Origin: Callaeas wilsoni
Taxonomy: Eukaryota; Chordata; Aves; Passeriformes; Callaeidae
Reading direction: 5' to 3'
Assembly (NCBI GenBank): GCA_013398955.1
Contig: VWPU01004562.1
Span: 120,001-184,000 of the forward strand
DNA length: 64,000 nt
A program made the position numbers and the translations under genes. Below are positions 11,601 through 22,190 of the stretch, in pieces (the first letter of the stretch is position 1; each line of letters starts with the position of its first letter). The notes under the pieces were generated by a model, which did no database searches, was not told the DNA's origin, and saw only the letters and a program-made list of their open reading frames with translations.

Positions 11601-14589
11601 CAGATCTAAAAAAAAAGTAATAAAATTAAAGATAGTTTTAAAAACATTGCTGACCACTGATGTCATTCCAGTACCATTAAAGATCTCCAGATGCAGAATT
11701 GGAGCACGACATTAATCTGCTTTATCTGGGGCTTTTGGCATCAATGAGACTTTACAGTGAGTGTATTTCTTGCACATCAGTGTATTGGTAGGCACCCACT
11801 GCATCTTCTGGAGTCTAAGTACTTCTCAGCTTCTTGCTCCCCATCACCTGTGATCCTTCACACCAATGCAATCACTTGAAGGCAGGATAGGAGCCGAGAA
11901 AGTTTTGAAAACCACATCCTCTCTCTCATTACTGTTAAATGTCTCCACAAACCTGGTGGTTAGTGCCTACAAATTAGTGAGAGGCTGCTCTCAACTGCAG
12001 AAATTTGCATTGTGTTCTACACCAACTGATTATAAAGCAAAAGTGTGAACAACAGAAGTTACAGAGGTGTTCAGTCAAAGAACTTGGCCCTGAACCACTC
12101 CCACTGACAGTACAGAAGAAGAGTTAGCAGTAGCAGTCAAATTTTCCAAATTGTTTAGTTAGCAACACCTTCCAGTGAGAATAAGGAGCCCTAGTCATTG
12201 ATACATGCTGAATCTTCCAGGCTGTGGTGCAAAAACTTGAGTTAAGAGTTTTATTCTTGCCTGTGTTTACATTATGGAACCAGATTATTGCTTGAAACTC
12301 TCCACATCTCAGTTTTTCAAGTGATGCATGCAAGGGAATAGTATCAGATCACAAAGTTGCTGTTTTAGTGTTGGATTCCTTAATTTACTTAGAAGCCAGA
12401 CACTCCTAAGGTATCATTTGATTTTTACCATCATATGCACATGTTCATGACAAGGCAATTGCAGAAACTAATACTTAGGTCTTGTCCCTGGAAGTTTTCT
12501 AAGTAAGCTGCCAACATCTAAAGGGGAATAATTGGAGAATCTTTCCATTGACTCATTGTGATGGTTTTCATCCCTAGGGAGTGGGGCTGACGAGTCTCCC
12601 ATGACAGCCCTGGGACAAGCCTGATGGGGGCTCATTTCTTGGTTGTTGGGGTTCCTCAACTTGTCATTGTACCTCTGTGCTCCTTTTTGTGTGTGTGGAG
12701 AGGAGCCTTTCACATAATATAACACACAGGTGCAGTGCAATTCTTGCAACAGAGGTAGCATTTATCTCCCTGCATATGCTCCACAAATTTATTAATTCAA
12801 AAGGAGATAAAGCTTACTTGCACTCTGGCGATTATCCGGCTCAACCCATGTGTGAACTTCACTTGTGGAGGAAGGAACTTCTCCATTCATGCTGGAAAGT
12901 GTTGGCAGGATAAGCCTTCAGTGAGAGTGAGAGAAAGCTGTTTGCATTTTGCAACCTGACAGTGAAAATGACTTTGCTAGCTAGGAGCAGAATGAATTTG
13001 ATAGATTGAACATAACACAGCAAAACATTCACACTTCATGAAAGTGAAATGATTTAAAATGCTTTGAAATAAGGCTTCTGTTTTTCAAATGGTTCTTTTT
13101 AATTTTGGAAGCCAAAGCAAATTCTTCTTTGACATTCCTATTACCTGGGAAGGAAGACAGCTTGTCGGGTGACTTGTCTTGAGGTAGAAAACCTCCTTCT
13201 TGACCTGTCATGGCTTTTTGCAAGATCTCTCAGTGCACCACTCAGTGTCTTGTGGGCAGAATTTTTTGACTGAAGGATTACAGATATATGTGCATGAATG
13301 ATTTACAACAAATTTTGCAGAATTTGATTGTTGACATTTTCCCACTGTTCCATTTTACAGCAGTCAGACTGCATTAAGGAGGTTGTTATCTAGTAGAGCA
13401 TGGAAATACACAAAACTTTTGGCAGGTGAAAAGCAAATCATACAGCATTCCTTCACCAGAAAAAAACCCACCTAAACAAAACCCCAACAAAATAAACCAG
13501 ACAAGAAAGTCAAAATAATGTTGGGGACTTTGATGTAGGAAGAAGTTTTCTGGACAGTAAATTACTTCACACCCTCTGAGATTGTAGCCGTGTTCTTGAA
13601 CTTTGATTTTTCTTTTGCCTCTTGCCTTATTCTGACTTGTAAGTAAGTGTTGCTGGGCAGGTCCAAAGGAAAGCCACATGTTAATCATTCCCACAAACAT
13701 CAGCAAGGACAAGGGCATTCAGCCATCCCAGGGTGGAGTATGGAGCCTCACCAGAGTCCTTCCTGCCTGTCCAGAACAATGAAGTATAACATTGGCTTAG
13801 CACCTTTCTGAAGGAATTGTCCTCAATATCATGAAGGTGTTCCCTCTGAATGTGAATTTAACTAGGTTTTAGCATTTTCAGTTAATGATAAAAAACCAGA
13901 AGACACATCTGAGAGTATTAAGGTGTTTTACTCCAAGTTTGACCATTCTAGGTGGTCTCAGTAGGACTCTGTCCTTGTTCTTCTGCCTCAGCAAAACCGG
14001 CAGATCCTGAATTAAAATATTCACTGCTAGAACTATTTCCTTGTAACTCTTTTTAGAATCCAAACTAAACAGAAACCAGTAGCTGGGATCCTTAAATTTG
14101 ATGCCATATTATAGCACTCCCTCTCTATTCTTTCACTCTCCTTTTTCTTTCCTATATCCTATAATCCAGAGGGCCTAGGGACAAAACCAGCATCAGGAAA
14201 CCCAAAGAGCATTTGCTGCCAGTTACAGCTCTTGTCTGGGATGAAAAATTGAAACTGTCTTGCTCTTGAGGGAGGATCTTTTAGTATTTTCTCTATTAAA
14301 AATATTGCTCTGGAAGTGGTGCAATCCATTGGGATGGAGAATATGGAGGTAAGGGAATGTGTTCATCTCCAGCTGCAACATCGCAGTAACCAAGGGTCTG
14401 ACCTAACCCAGCGAAAACATCTCAGTGAATGTAAGAGAAAAGTCAAACAGGGCATCACCACCTGACCTCTGTGTTCAGAGGGTGGATTTATCACTTCCAC
14501 AAAATTTTAATAAAGCAATAAATTACAGCCCTCTTAGATAAGCACTTAGAGCCTGGATTTGAAATGACAATACAGGATTGAAGGGCTTT
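8668..14589. other. Non-coding DNA, no gene seen
   Basis: Long unique non-coding stretch with no recognisable transposon or protein similarity. It contains a poly-A run at 11110-11125 and short AT-rich patches. Open frames (up to 110 codons, minus strand 13386-13718) run through low-complexity lysine- or phenylalanine-rich reading and look like chance. Confidence 0.55.
11110..11125. repeat. Poly-A run (16 A)
   Basis: Sixteen uninterrupted adenines, then G and five more A. No retrotransposed sequence with target duplications is evident upstream, so this is treated as simple repeat rather than a retrocopy tail. Confidence 0.85.
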
Positions 14590-15230
14590 CTGGGCCTTCT
14601 TATCGACCCATGTGCTGGCCAGTCAGTTAAGAATCATTTTCAGGACCCGGTTCGTTAAGCTTTGAATTTGCATCTCCACCCTGAATGTATGTGTGTATTT
14701 CTGTTTGTACAAATTGAGCAACAATGCAAATGACCACATACTGCACTTAAAGATCAAGTTTAATAGGCTTTTGAAATAATTCAAGTGTTCACTTGAATTT
14801 TGCACGAAGGACCGTGCACAGAACATGTGACTGTTGTGCACCATCATTAGAAGGATGCACTTGATTAGTGAGAAATTTCAATTAAACTCGTGTTTCATGT
14901 CAGATGGCAATTAATGAAGCCTACAAACAACACAGAAAGGACGTGTGTGTTAACAAACTCCTCCTGGTTTTTCATGGAGCTATTTTGAGTGTACCACTAA
15001 TAGAGTTTAAATTGGTTTTTATTGCCAACTTGGCTTTTTTTTTTTGCTGTTCAGATGCAATTGAAAAGCAAAGGAAAAAGTGATCTTGAGTTTCTTCATT
15101 TGCGATCAACCTGAAGTGAGGTGAGAGAAAACAGAAAGGGCACTGTGCAAGCTAAAGTCTAATGAGAGATTTTCTTAACTTTGCTTTCTTTTCAGTTTAG
15201 GGCCTAATAATAAAAGAGGTATGAGCAAAT
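14590..15230. promoter_or_regulatory. Candidate conserved non-coding block
   Basis: The texture is that of a vertebrate developmental non-coding element: many homeodomain-like cores (TTAATGAAG near 14912, AATTAAAC near 14881, CTAATAGAG near 14997, CTAATGAG near 15160), an octamer-like ATGCAAATG near 14725, and no repeats except an 11-T run at 15035-15045. It contains no usable open frame. The assignment is by appearance only. Confidence 0.25.
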
Positions 15231-17862
15231 ATTTGCTCTACTCACTGGTGTTATTCCTCCAATGATGGATTTTTTATTTTGGCAACCATCCACTGGGTAG
15301 CAGCATGCTAAATTTGAAATCATTGCTAAAACATACTATACTCACACAAAGCAAACTCTTATAATTAGCAGAGTTCTTAAGATTGGTGCTGGTGTAAAGG
15401 AGAGCAGAATTTGGCCCATAGTAGGTCAAATGTGTGCCCTGTCATCACAGATCAATAAGGATGAAGCTAGAGCTTCTTGTCAGGTTTTTGTTTTAGATCA
15501 GGTGGACTGCAGAGCTCTGGGCCTCTACTAACACACTGATGGTGTGTGTAGCTACAGGCAACACACAAACAGTGAACAGCACCTGTATTTAATTTTCTTG
15601 GCTCTGAGAGTCTCTGAAAGTTCTTATTACAAGACTTTCCTTTATATTGCTCATAATTTTTTTGAATGTGACCTGGTCTAAGGGAAAATTTCCATGCTAG
15701 ATGTTTCTGCTGGCCGTACATTTTGGGAACATTTCAGCTAAAATAGTTGAAGTGCTTCTGAGTGTGAAATTATGGGAAAATATACTGTGTTGCACGTAGG
15801 AAATGTTCCTTTTTAGTAGTTTGGCAGGGAGATGTACCTTCACTGTGGTTTAAAGCACAGGACTGAAAATTAAGTGAGGTCTGCTCTGCCTTCAGCAGAA
15901 AAATCTTAACTATGGCTACATTATAAGAATTTTTGTGAGCCAGTAGAAACTCCATGGATGGGGATATCCAGTAATTTTTACTCTAAAGGGCAAGGTCCTT
16001 TCTGAAGCTGCGGGATAGGAGCAGGACATTCCTAGCAATTTCTTTCAGCACTGCTGGAACAAGATCTGATGGATTTTTCCTCCAGTATAATACATGGACT
16101 CAAGTCAATTGACTTGAGCATGTTGAGGGAAGTGAAGAGGGTATCCTGAAAGAAAAGCTGAAAGTTGTTCAAAGAAAGTGTATTTGAGTGGGGGAAAAAC
16201 TGGGAATAGATCAAGAAGGGAAATCATGGATGAAGTAAGGAGCTGATGGGTAGAAAAAGAAGATTTTCCAGGCAAGGTGACTAGAAAAAAGACAGTAGTG
16301 CACAGCTGTGGACATGATCTTTCTTTTCCAGCTAGAGGGTCAGTGTGCCAGCAGATCCCCAGGAGCCAGGAAAGGAGACTCTTTGTCAAAAAGGGAAGCT
16401 GCCCACCATTGTATCACAGAAGGTATTTTAGGTTCTTATGAGAGGAAAGCTCCTGTCTCCAGCCTGATCTCAGCAAAGGTCTCACAGATCTTTCTTCTAA
16501 GACACTGCAGCTCCCAATGCTGCAATTAGCTCCTGGAAATGTCTTGGCATGCTACTTTTACCTTCCCCTATAGAAAACACATCAAACTGAAACCTGTGTT
16601 CTTGTGCCTACCAACACTTGGGCCTTCAGCAACTTTTCATGAAGCTGTGGTGCAAAAAGCACTTCCCAGCCCACTCAATTGTTAAATCTTGCTGTGATCA
16701 TCATTAACTATAGCTAATATGAGCATTCATGGTTGTGATTGACACCTGGAATCCTTGTCTCACTGATGGCACCATGATTCCTTCTGACAAAATTCTTGCT
16801 TCGAATGAAAGGGATTTGAAACAGCATTTCATGCCTAAGGTGTGTATTAAAAATCTGTTAAGGTTGAAAAGCTGAACACCAATAAAGAAAATATGAGTAT
16901 TAATTCAATCCCTTCCTAGGAGACAAACTCCTAGATCTTGGAACCATTCTGATGATTTTTTTCCCGCAGAAGCTGGAAGGCACACACTGAGTGGTGCCAG
17001 GGCTTCAAGAAGAGAAGCACAGTGATTTGCCAAGCTGGAGGATTCCCTTGCTGCCTTGGGATTGCATGTTGATGTGATGCTGCTCAGTAGCATCTGTGCC
17101 AGGCACCAAAACACCTACACAAATTATGGCGGCCACCACCTCTGCTCCACAACACCTGGAGGACCTTTGCTAATGCCAAGACCTGTGCTGAGGTCCTGAG
17201 GAGCTGAGAACGGGTTTTGACACCTGTAGGTGGGAGGGTAACAGAAGTCCTCAAACTGGATCTTGGTTTAGGCAAGTGGAGATGGGAAATTGGCAAGGAA
17301 AACAGGGTAGGAGGACACCCTTTTATATTCTGCTCCAGGTCAAATTCCCCTCAAACTTCCTCTGCAGCAGGCAGAAGAATCCCAGGTCTTGTATATATTC
17401 AAACAACCCTAAATAGAGGCAAGCAGGGTGATAATTCTTTCCTAAGGATGGGATGAGGGTAATGTGTAGTAAACTAATCACAGGGTCACCCACAGAATGA
17501 TGACAATAAAACACAATATTGACCAGCTGCTCCCTTTGTGCTGAATGAGGCAGGGCTGCTGGGGAAGAAATTAGATTGTTACCACAGACAGTGTCATGAT
17601 GTGCTAGTGACCAGGACATGTTGGCATTTCCTAAACTTCAAGTGCCATTTTTCAGACTCTTTCATGTCATGGTGTACACATGCAGACACAAGGATGCAGG
17701 CATGTGTGTTCACCCGCAGAAACTGACATACTGGAGAATTAATTCTCATTGTACCCATACAGTTAAAATGAGACTTTGTTCATGCTACCAACACTGCCCA
17801 GTCAAAGACCGTTGTATAAAGAATTTCAAGGTTTGCCTTTAGGTTCAAAGATGTTTTACTGT
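15231..17862. other. Non-coding DNA, no gene seen
   Basis: No repeats or genes recognised. Opposed open frames at 16105-16389 and 16308-16529 and others at 16905-17619 are short, overlapping on both strands and unrecognisable. Confidence 0.55.
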
Positions 17863-17891
17863 ATGCAAAACAACAAGATGTTGTTTTGCAT
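17863..17891. repeat. Perfect 13-bp inverted repeat, 3-base loop
   Basis: The arms ATGCAAAACAACA (17863-17875) and TGTTGTTTTGCAT (17879-17891) are exact reverse complements around the spacer AGA. Each arm starts or ends with an ATGCAAA octamer-like core of the type bound by POU factors, facing outward. It could form a cruciform or RNA hairpin, or serve as a symmetric protein-binding site. It is too short for a typical microRNA precursor. Confidence 0.85.
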
Positions 17892-19009
17892 TTAGTAAAG
17901 CCCTCACATTGCTAATAACCACAAGCAGAAATGTGTGTGGCTGCAGCACATTTACCTCACTGCTTTCAAACATGGTACCAATGACCACATATTTGTGGTG
18001 GACCAATGCCCACCTCTCAGAGCTGAGCTTCTGATCTCAATGTTACATTTGGATACCTTCATAGTTCCGTTTGCCTAAATTTTTGGGCTGGTGGCTTAGA
18101 GATAAGTAGTCTGTCATCACTGTTGCTCTCTTCAAGAAAAGCTGCTTGAACACGCTTTGCTCCCGAGTCATTATTTTCTTTCAATGATTACAGAAAGCTG
18201 ACTGGAGTTATGCAAAAACAGAGAGGGGAGACTAACCCAAAAGAATGAAGACATTAAATATAGTTAAAAGTCACTCTGTTCCCAGTTTATAAGGATGCTA
18301 TTCTGAAGCAAAAAATTTAATTTAAAAAGAAAAAATTAGTTCAATTAAAGCAGCCGCCTTCTTGTTTTAGTTCTGAGTTGCTTGAGCTCTTCACCAAGTA
18401 TACCGAAGCGTACATATAAACCTACATATGCACTCAGAGGGAAAGTTTTCAACAGTGTATTACACACAAGAGCAAGCAGCAGATTGCTTAAGATTACCCC
18501 GACATCCTGGACCAGTCTTGGAGCAGTAATATCTTCATGTTTGCTGTCAAGGCCCGTCACCCCAGCTGACCAGCAGGGACGCTGAGGCAACCCACATTAC
18601 TCAATCAACTTTAAGTGTTATAAATACTGAGGTCCATAAAAAAGTACAATGTAATGATGACTTAAACAAACCCAATTCATCATCCCAGCTGCACACATAT
18701 CATTTCCCTCAGGGTGACCAACCAAGCAGCAGTGAATTCAACCCAGGCCAGATTCCGATTCCATTTCTCTTCATCAATTTGACTTTTGGGTTTACCTCCC
18801 TCCAAAGGAAAAGAAAAAATATCCCCTTAAAAATGAATAAAAATCCCTCAAATCAAATACAGAGCAGCTGCTTGAGTCCCCTTTTTGTTGTTGTTGTAGT
18901 ACTCGTGTCCATGCATTTTGCCTCTAGTGATATAAAAGGAAACCCTTCAATTTAAAGGTCAAATGGGGGCCGTTTGTTTTAACCCAGTGAACCATGGCAA
19001 TGGTATTCA
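17892..19009. other. Non-coding DNA, no gene seen
   Basis: No genes or transposons recognised. AT-rich tracts occur at 18305-18345. Overlapping open frames on both strands at about 18345-18590 are mutual shadows without similarity to any protein I know. Confidence 0.55.
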
Positions 19010-19195
19010 CATATATTATCTTTTGTCCTTCAACAGTTGTTAGACTTGTAGCCAGAGGGGAGGCTTGGCAGATTTGCTTGCACCCTTTTTTTTATGATAT
19101 AAAAATTACAAAATTTCTGCAGTTAAGTGTGCTTGATCGAGTAATATCCTGAAAATCAAATCGATACCAAATCTGATTTTCAGTCAATGGTAAGG
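19010..19195. repeat. Unidentified old repeat, copy A
   Basis: The 60 bases at 19021-19080 align without gaps to 22030-22089 at 45 of 60 positions (hand count). Looser gapped similarity continues to the right, over the AAAATCAAATCGAT / AAATTAAATCAAT region, to about 19195. Both copies are in the same orientation, 3 kb apart. I do not recognise the family. Indels and stops remove any long frame in this copy. Confidence 0.55.
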
Positions 19196-20735
19196 CACAT
19201 TCACAGCACTATTAAAGTTTATTAGTTTCATTTATTTAGAGTGGAAAAGTAGAGATTCACAATTCAGTGAATTCAGGGTCTGTTCCCTCTCCTGCCTTTA
19301 TCCTCTTCAATGCCTCCCCTTGATTTTATGTTTCCTCCTTTGTTAATCACAGAAATGTCATGTAAAAACACAGGCAATTATTGTTCCACCTTTCAATTCC
19401 CATGACGACACCTCAAATTCCCTCTTCTTTTTATTAAGAGTTTGCAAATACAGGATGGGCAACTCAGCAAAACTAGATTAAAGAGACCTAGCACAATGTG
19501 CTGGTTAAAGCAAGGGTTCAGCTGCTTTTCATTTCCACACAACTGTGGGAGCAAACCAGTTTGCACAGTCTGGGGTTAGTAATTTTTTGTCTGTAAATGC
19601 TGTGCATGCCTTTTCTACTGTTGAATTTGATGCTATTTTCTCCAAAGGTAGCTGCAATTTAAATGAGACTTTTTTTTTTTTTTTTTCAATAGGTACAGAA
19701 GAACAGTTTGCAAAGTTTAGATCTTTTTCCATCCTGTTGGAATTGGATGAAAGGAATAGGGTAATCAGTGGGGCTGGAAATCTGTAACTGGCATCAAAAT
19801 TTGGCTTTGGCCTCTGCTCGTGTCTGCAATAAAATCAAAATGACTGAGATGCTTCCGTACGAAGCTCCTTGTCCTGGAATTTGCTGCAGCTTTTTTCTTT
19901 AGGCAAAAAGTTGACCCCAGCTGAAGCTGAACTGTTGCTGTGAAAATTTTCAATGAACCGATACTTTCTGGCAAAAAGCCAGTTTGTTAAAATATTTATT
20001 TGTTAATGAACCTGAAAAAAATGTTGTTGACACATTTTTCACCAAGGATCATACAAACAAACTGATACAATGAGACAAAAATAAAGCTGGGGGAACCGTA
20101 GCTATTTAAGTTTGTCATTAGAAATGCAGGGGGCAAATGCTAATTTTTTTCCCTTCATTTGTGGAGGTAGAACACTCTGTTTCCTCTGTTTAGACTAAAT
20201 GCTTCCTAGCTAGGCTGTTCTTTACTCTGCATCTACATAGTCTTTAACACAAGACCAGATCTTGAGTCTGCCATCATACTTTCACTGAAAATAATTTATA
20301 TTTAGAGTGATACTGCAAATTGCTGTTTAGTTTTGTTAATGAGCCCTGTGTGTAAGATGTGAGAGACATAATTTGGGGATAAGTTTTCAAGGAGCAGTAA
20401 TTTAAATAGAATTTAAATGGGATGTTCTCTCAGAGCCTGCACACTCCACTGACTTGTTTAGTCATATTTTTATTTTCTCTCTTTTCACTCAAATGGATGC
20501 AAATCAAAGCACTTACTAGGAGATTTTTGGAAACCATCTGAGCTTCAAAAGCTATTACTCTGGTTACTTTTAACTGCTTAGACAATATAAACACAATCTT
20601 TTCAGACAGAAATTACATCAGTGTAGTAGAGTGGTGGTAGAGTCCTGAGTTGTCCCTAAGCCTGAGGGAACCACAGAAATGATGATTTCTGAATTGGGAG
20701 AATAAAAAGCATAACTTCCTCAGGCAGGGCAAGTC
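19196..20735. other. Non-coding DNA with a poly-T run
   Basis: No gene recognised. A run of 17 T lies at 19670-19686 and splits an otherwise unique stretch; the opposite-strand frame at 19529-19732 reads it as polylysine. A CTGCATCTACATAG-rich unique region follows. Nothing else is identifiable. Confidence 0.5.
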
Positions 20736-20860
20736 CTTGCAGGACACACTTGCGGGTGTTGCAAGTCCTGACGGACGCACAGAAGTGCCCAGGAGCGCAG
20801 ACATGGACGGCCATCCTTTTCTAACCAGGACGGCCGACCAGTTTGTAAATGCGTCCATCA
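20736..20860. other. Small CpG-richer patch
   Basis: About nine CpGs fall within roughly 110 bases (for example CTGACGGACGCACAG near 20769 and GGACGGCCGACC near 20829), against a background with almost none. It is far below island length. The repeated GGACG(G/C) words suggest a small local motif cluster. A 92-codon minus-strand open frame (20613-20891) covers it but is unrecognisable. Confidence 0.35.
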
Positions 20861-22017
20861 CTTTATAATCCTGTCCCACCAGCTGTCTCACCCTTGGCTT
20901 TGTACAGTGCTGGGTTTATTAACAAAGTAGGAGCTAAGATTACACAACTGGTCCTTCACAGAGAGCCAACGTGGCCCAATTCAAATGGATGAGGGATGTG
21001 ACATCGCAAAAAATTCCATGCCAGTGTGATATCTTACCTGCCTCATGGGCTGTATGCAGCACTTCACAAGCTACATCTTGTAGCAAATACTCTTAAATGA
21101 CCATTTGCACCTAATGTAAACATTGATATTTACTCCATTTCAGGTTGAAGTTCACTGTCTTTGTTGTTCTCCCTGATAATTATCATAATGCCCAAATTCT
21201 GATGGGCATTGTTTCCATATCTCCTATTAAGATCTAGCACCAATTTTTGGATCCAGCTCTCACGCTGAAAAAAATTTTCAGGAGAAAAGTCATAATTTAT
21301 CATAATTCTAACTGTTGAATAAGTTTGTGGGGCTTTTTAAATTGACCTTGGAATAAAAAATAAACTAAGAGGGATGCAATGTGCTTAGACAGGGTTTGTG
21401 TCATGTGCGTATTTTTCTTTGATGCCATTTATTTTTCACTTTATCTAGATTTTCTCATTCCCTGAGTATCAGGTAACTCTCAGTGATTCTGTATGATCTA
21501 GGCAGTTGCAACTGATATATTCTCCCCTGAGGTGTGCACACTGCAGTTTGTACCAATACAACATTTTTAAGTATTGCAAAAACGGGTGAGCTAATCTGAC
21601 AGCCTGTTCACTATCTGACATTTCTAGTTCTGCTATATGACCCAGCCTCTCTATCGTTTGCACAATTCCCTAACTGATCTCCTCCTCAGGATTCTGCCCA
21701 TCCATTCCTTTTGGTTATCAACCTCTGCTCCTGCGAGAAGACAGATACACTGCAAAAATACTTTAAAAAGTCAAATTTCCTGAGGCACTATCTCAAATGG
21801 GGCCATTATTTGCTGTATTGCTGTATCCCTCACTTTGTTTCACCTTCTTAGAAGGGTGAGTTTGCATGGGAAATTATTGTCTTGAAACCAGATCATCCTT
21901 TACATTCTTTAATCCTCTATGATTTTTCATTTGCTTGGGTGTTGCAAAACTCATCTTATTGTACAGCTGACATGTTTATTCTTTAAGAATGCTGATCTTC
22001 CCCAGATGTATACAGTA
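20861..22017. other. Non-coding DNA with a possible conserved core
   Basis: The part at about 20960-21110 has non-repetitive, enhancer-like texture and contains a strong minus-strand splice donor (GAGGCAG then GTAAGATAT, plus-strand 21031-21044). The matching acceptor is poor, so I do not call an exon. The rest is AT-rich unique DNA. Confidence 0.4.
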
Positions 22018-22190
22018 CGTGCATTACCATTTCGTCCTTCATCAGTTCTTGGACTCATAGCCAGAGGCAAAGATGTTAGGATTTGCTTGAGCTGAGCAAT
22101 ACAATATTTTTGTTCAGCTGTGAAGTTGATTAATAATTTGGAAATTAAATCAATATTTTCTTTGATTTTCATTACAGTGGGGTTTGCATA
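22018..22190. repeat. Unidentified old repeat, copy B
   Basis: Partner of the copy at 19010-19195 (75% identity over the ungapped 60-base core at 22030-22089). On the minus strand this copy lies inside a 110-codon open frame (21951-22283). The differences between the copies are not concentrated at third codon positions, so the frame is more likely fortuitous than conserved coding sequence. The family is unknown to me. Confidence 0.55.
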
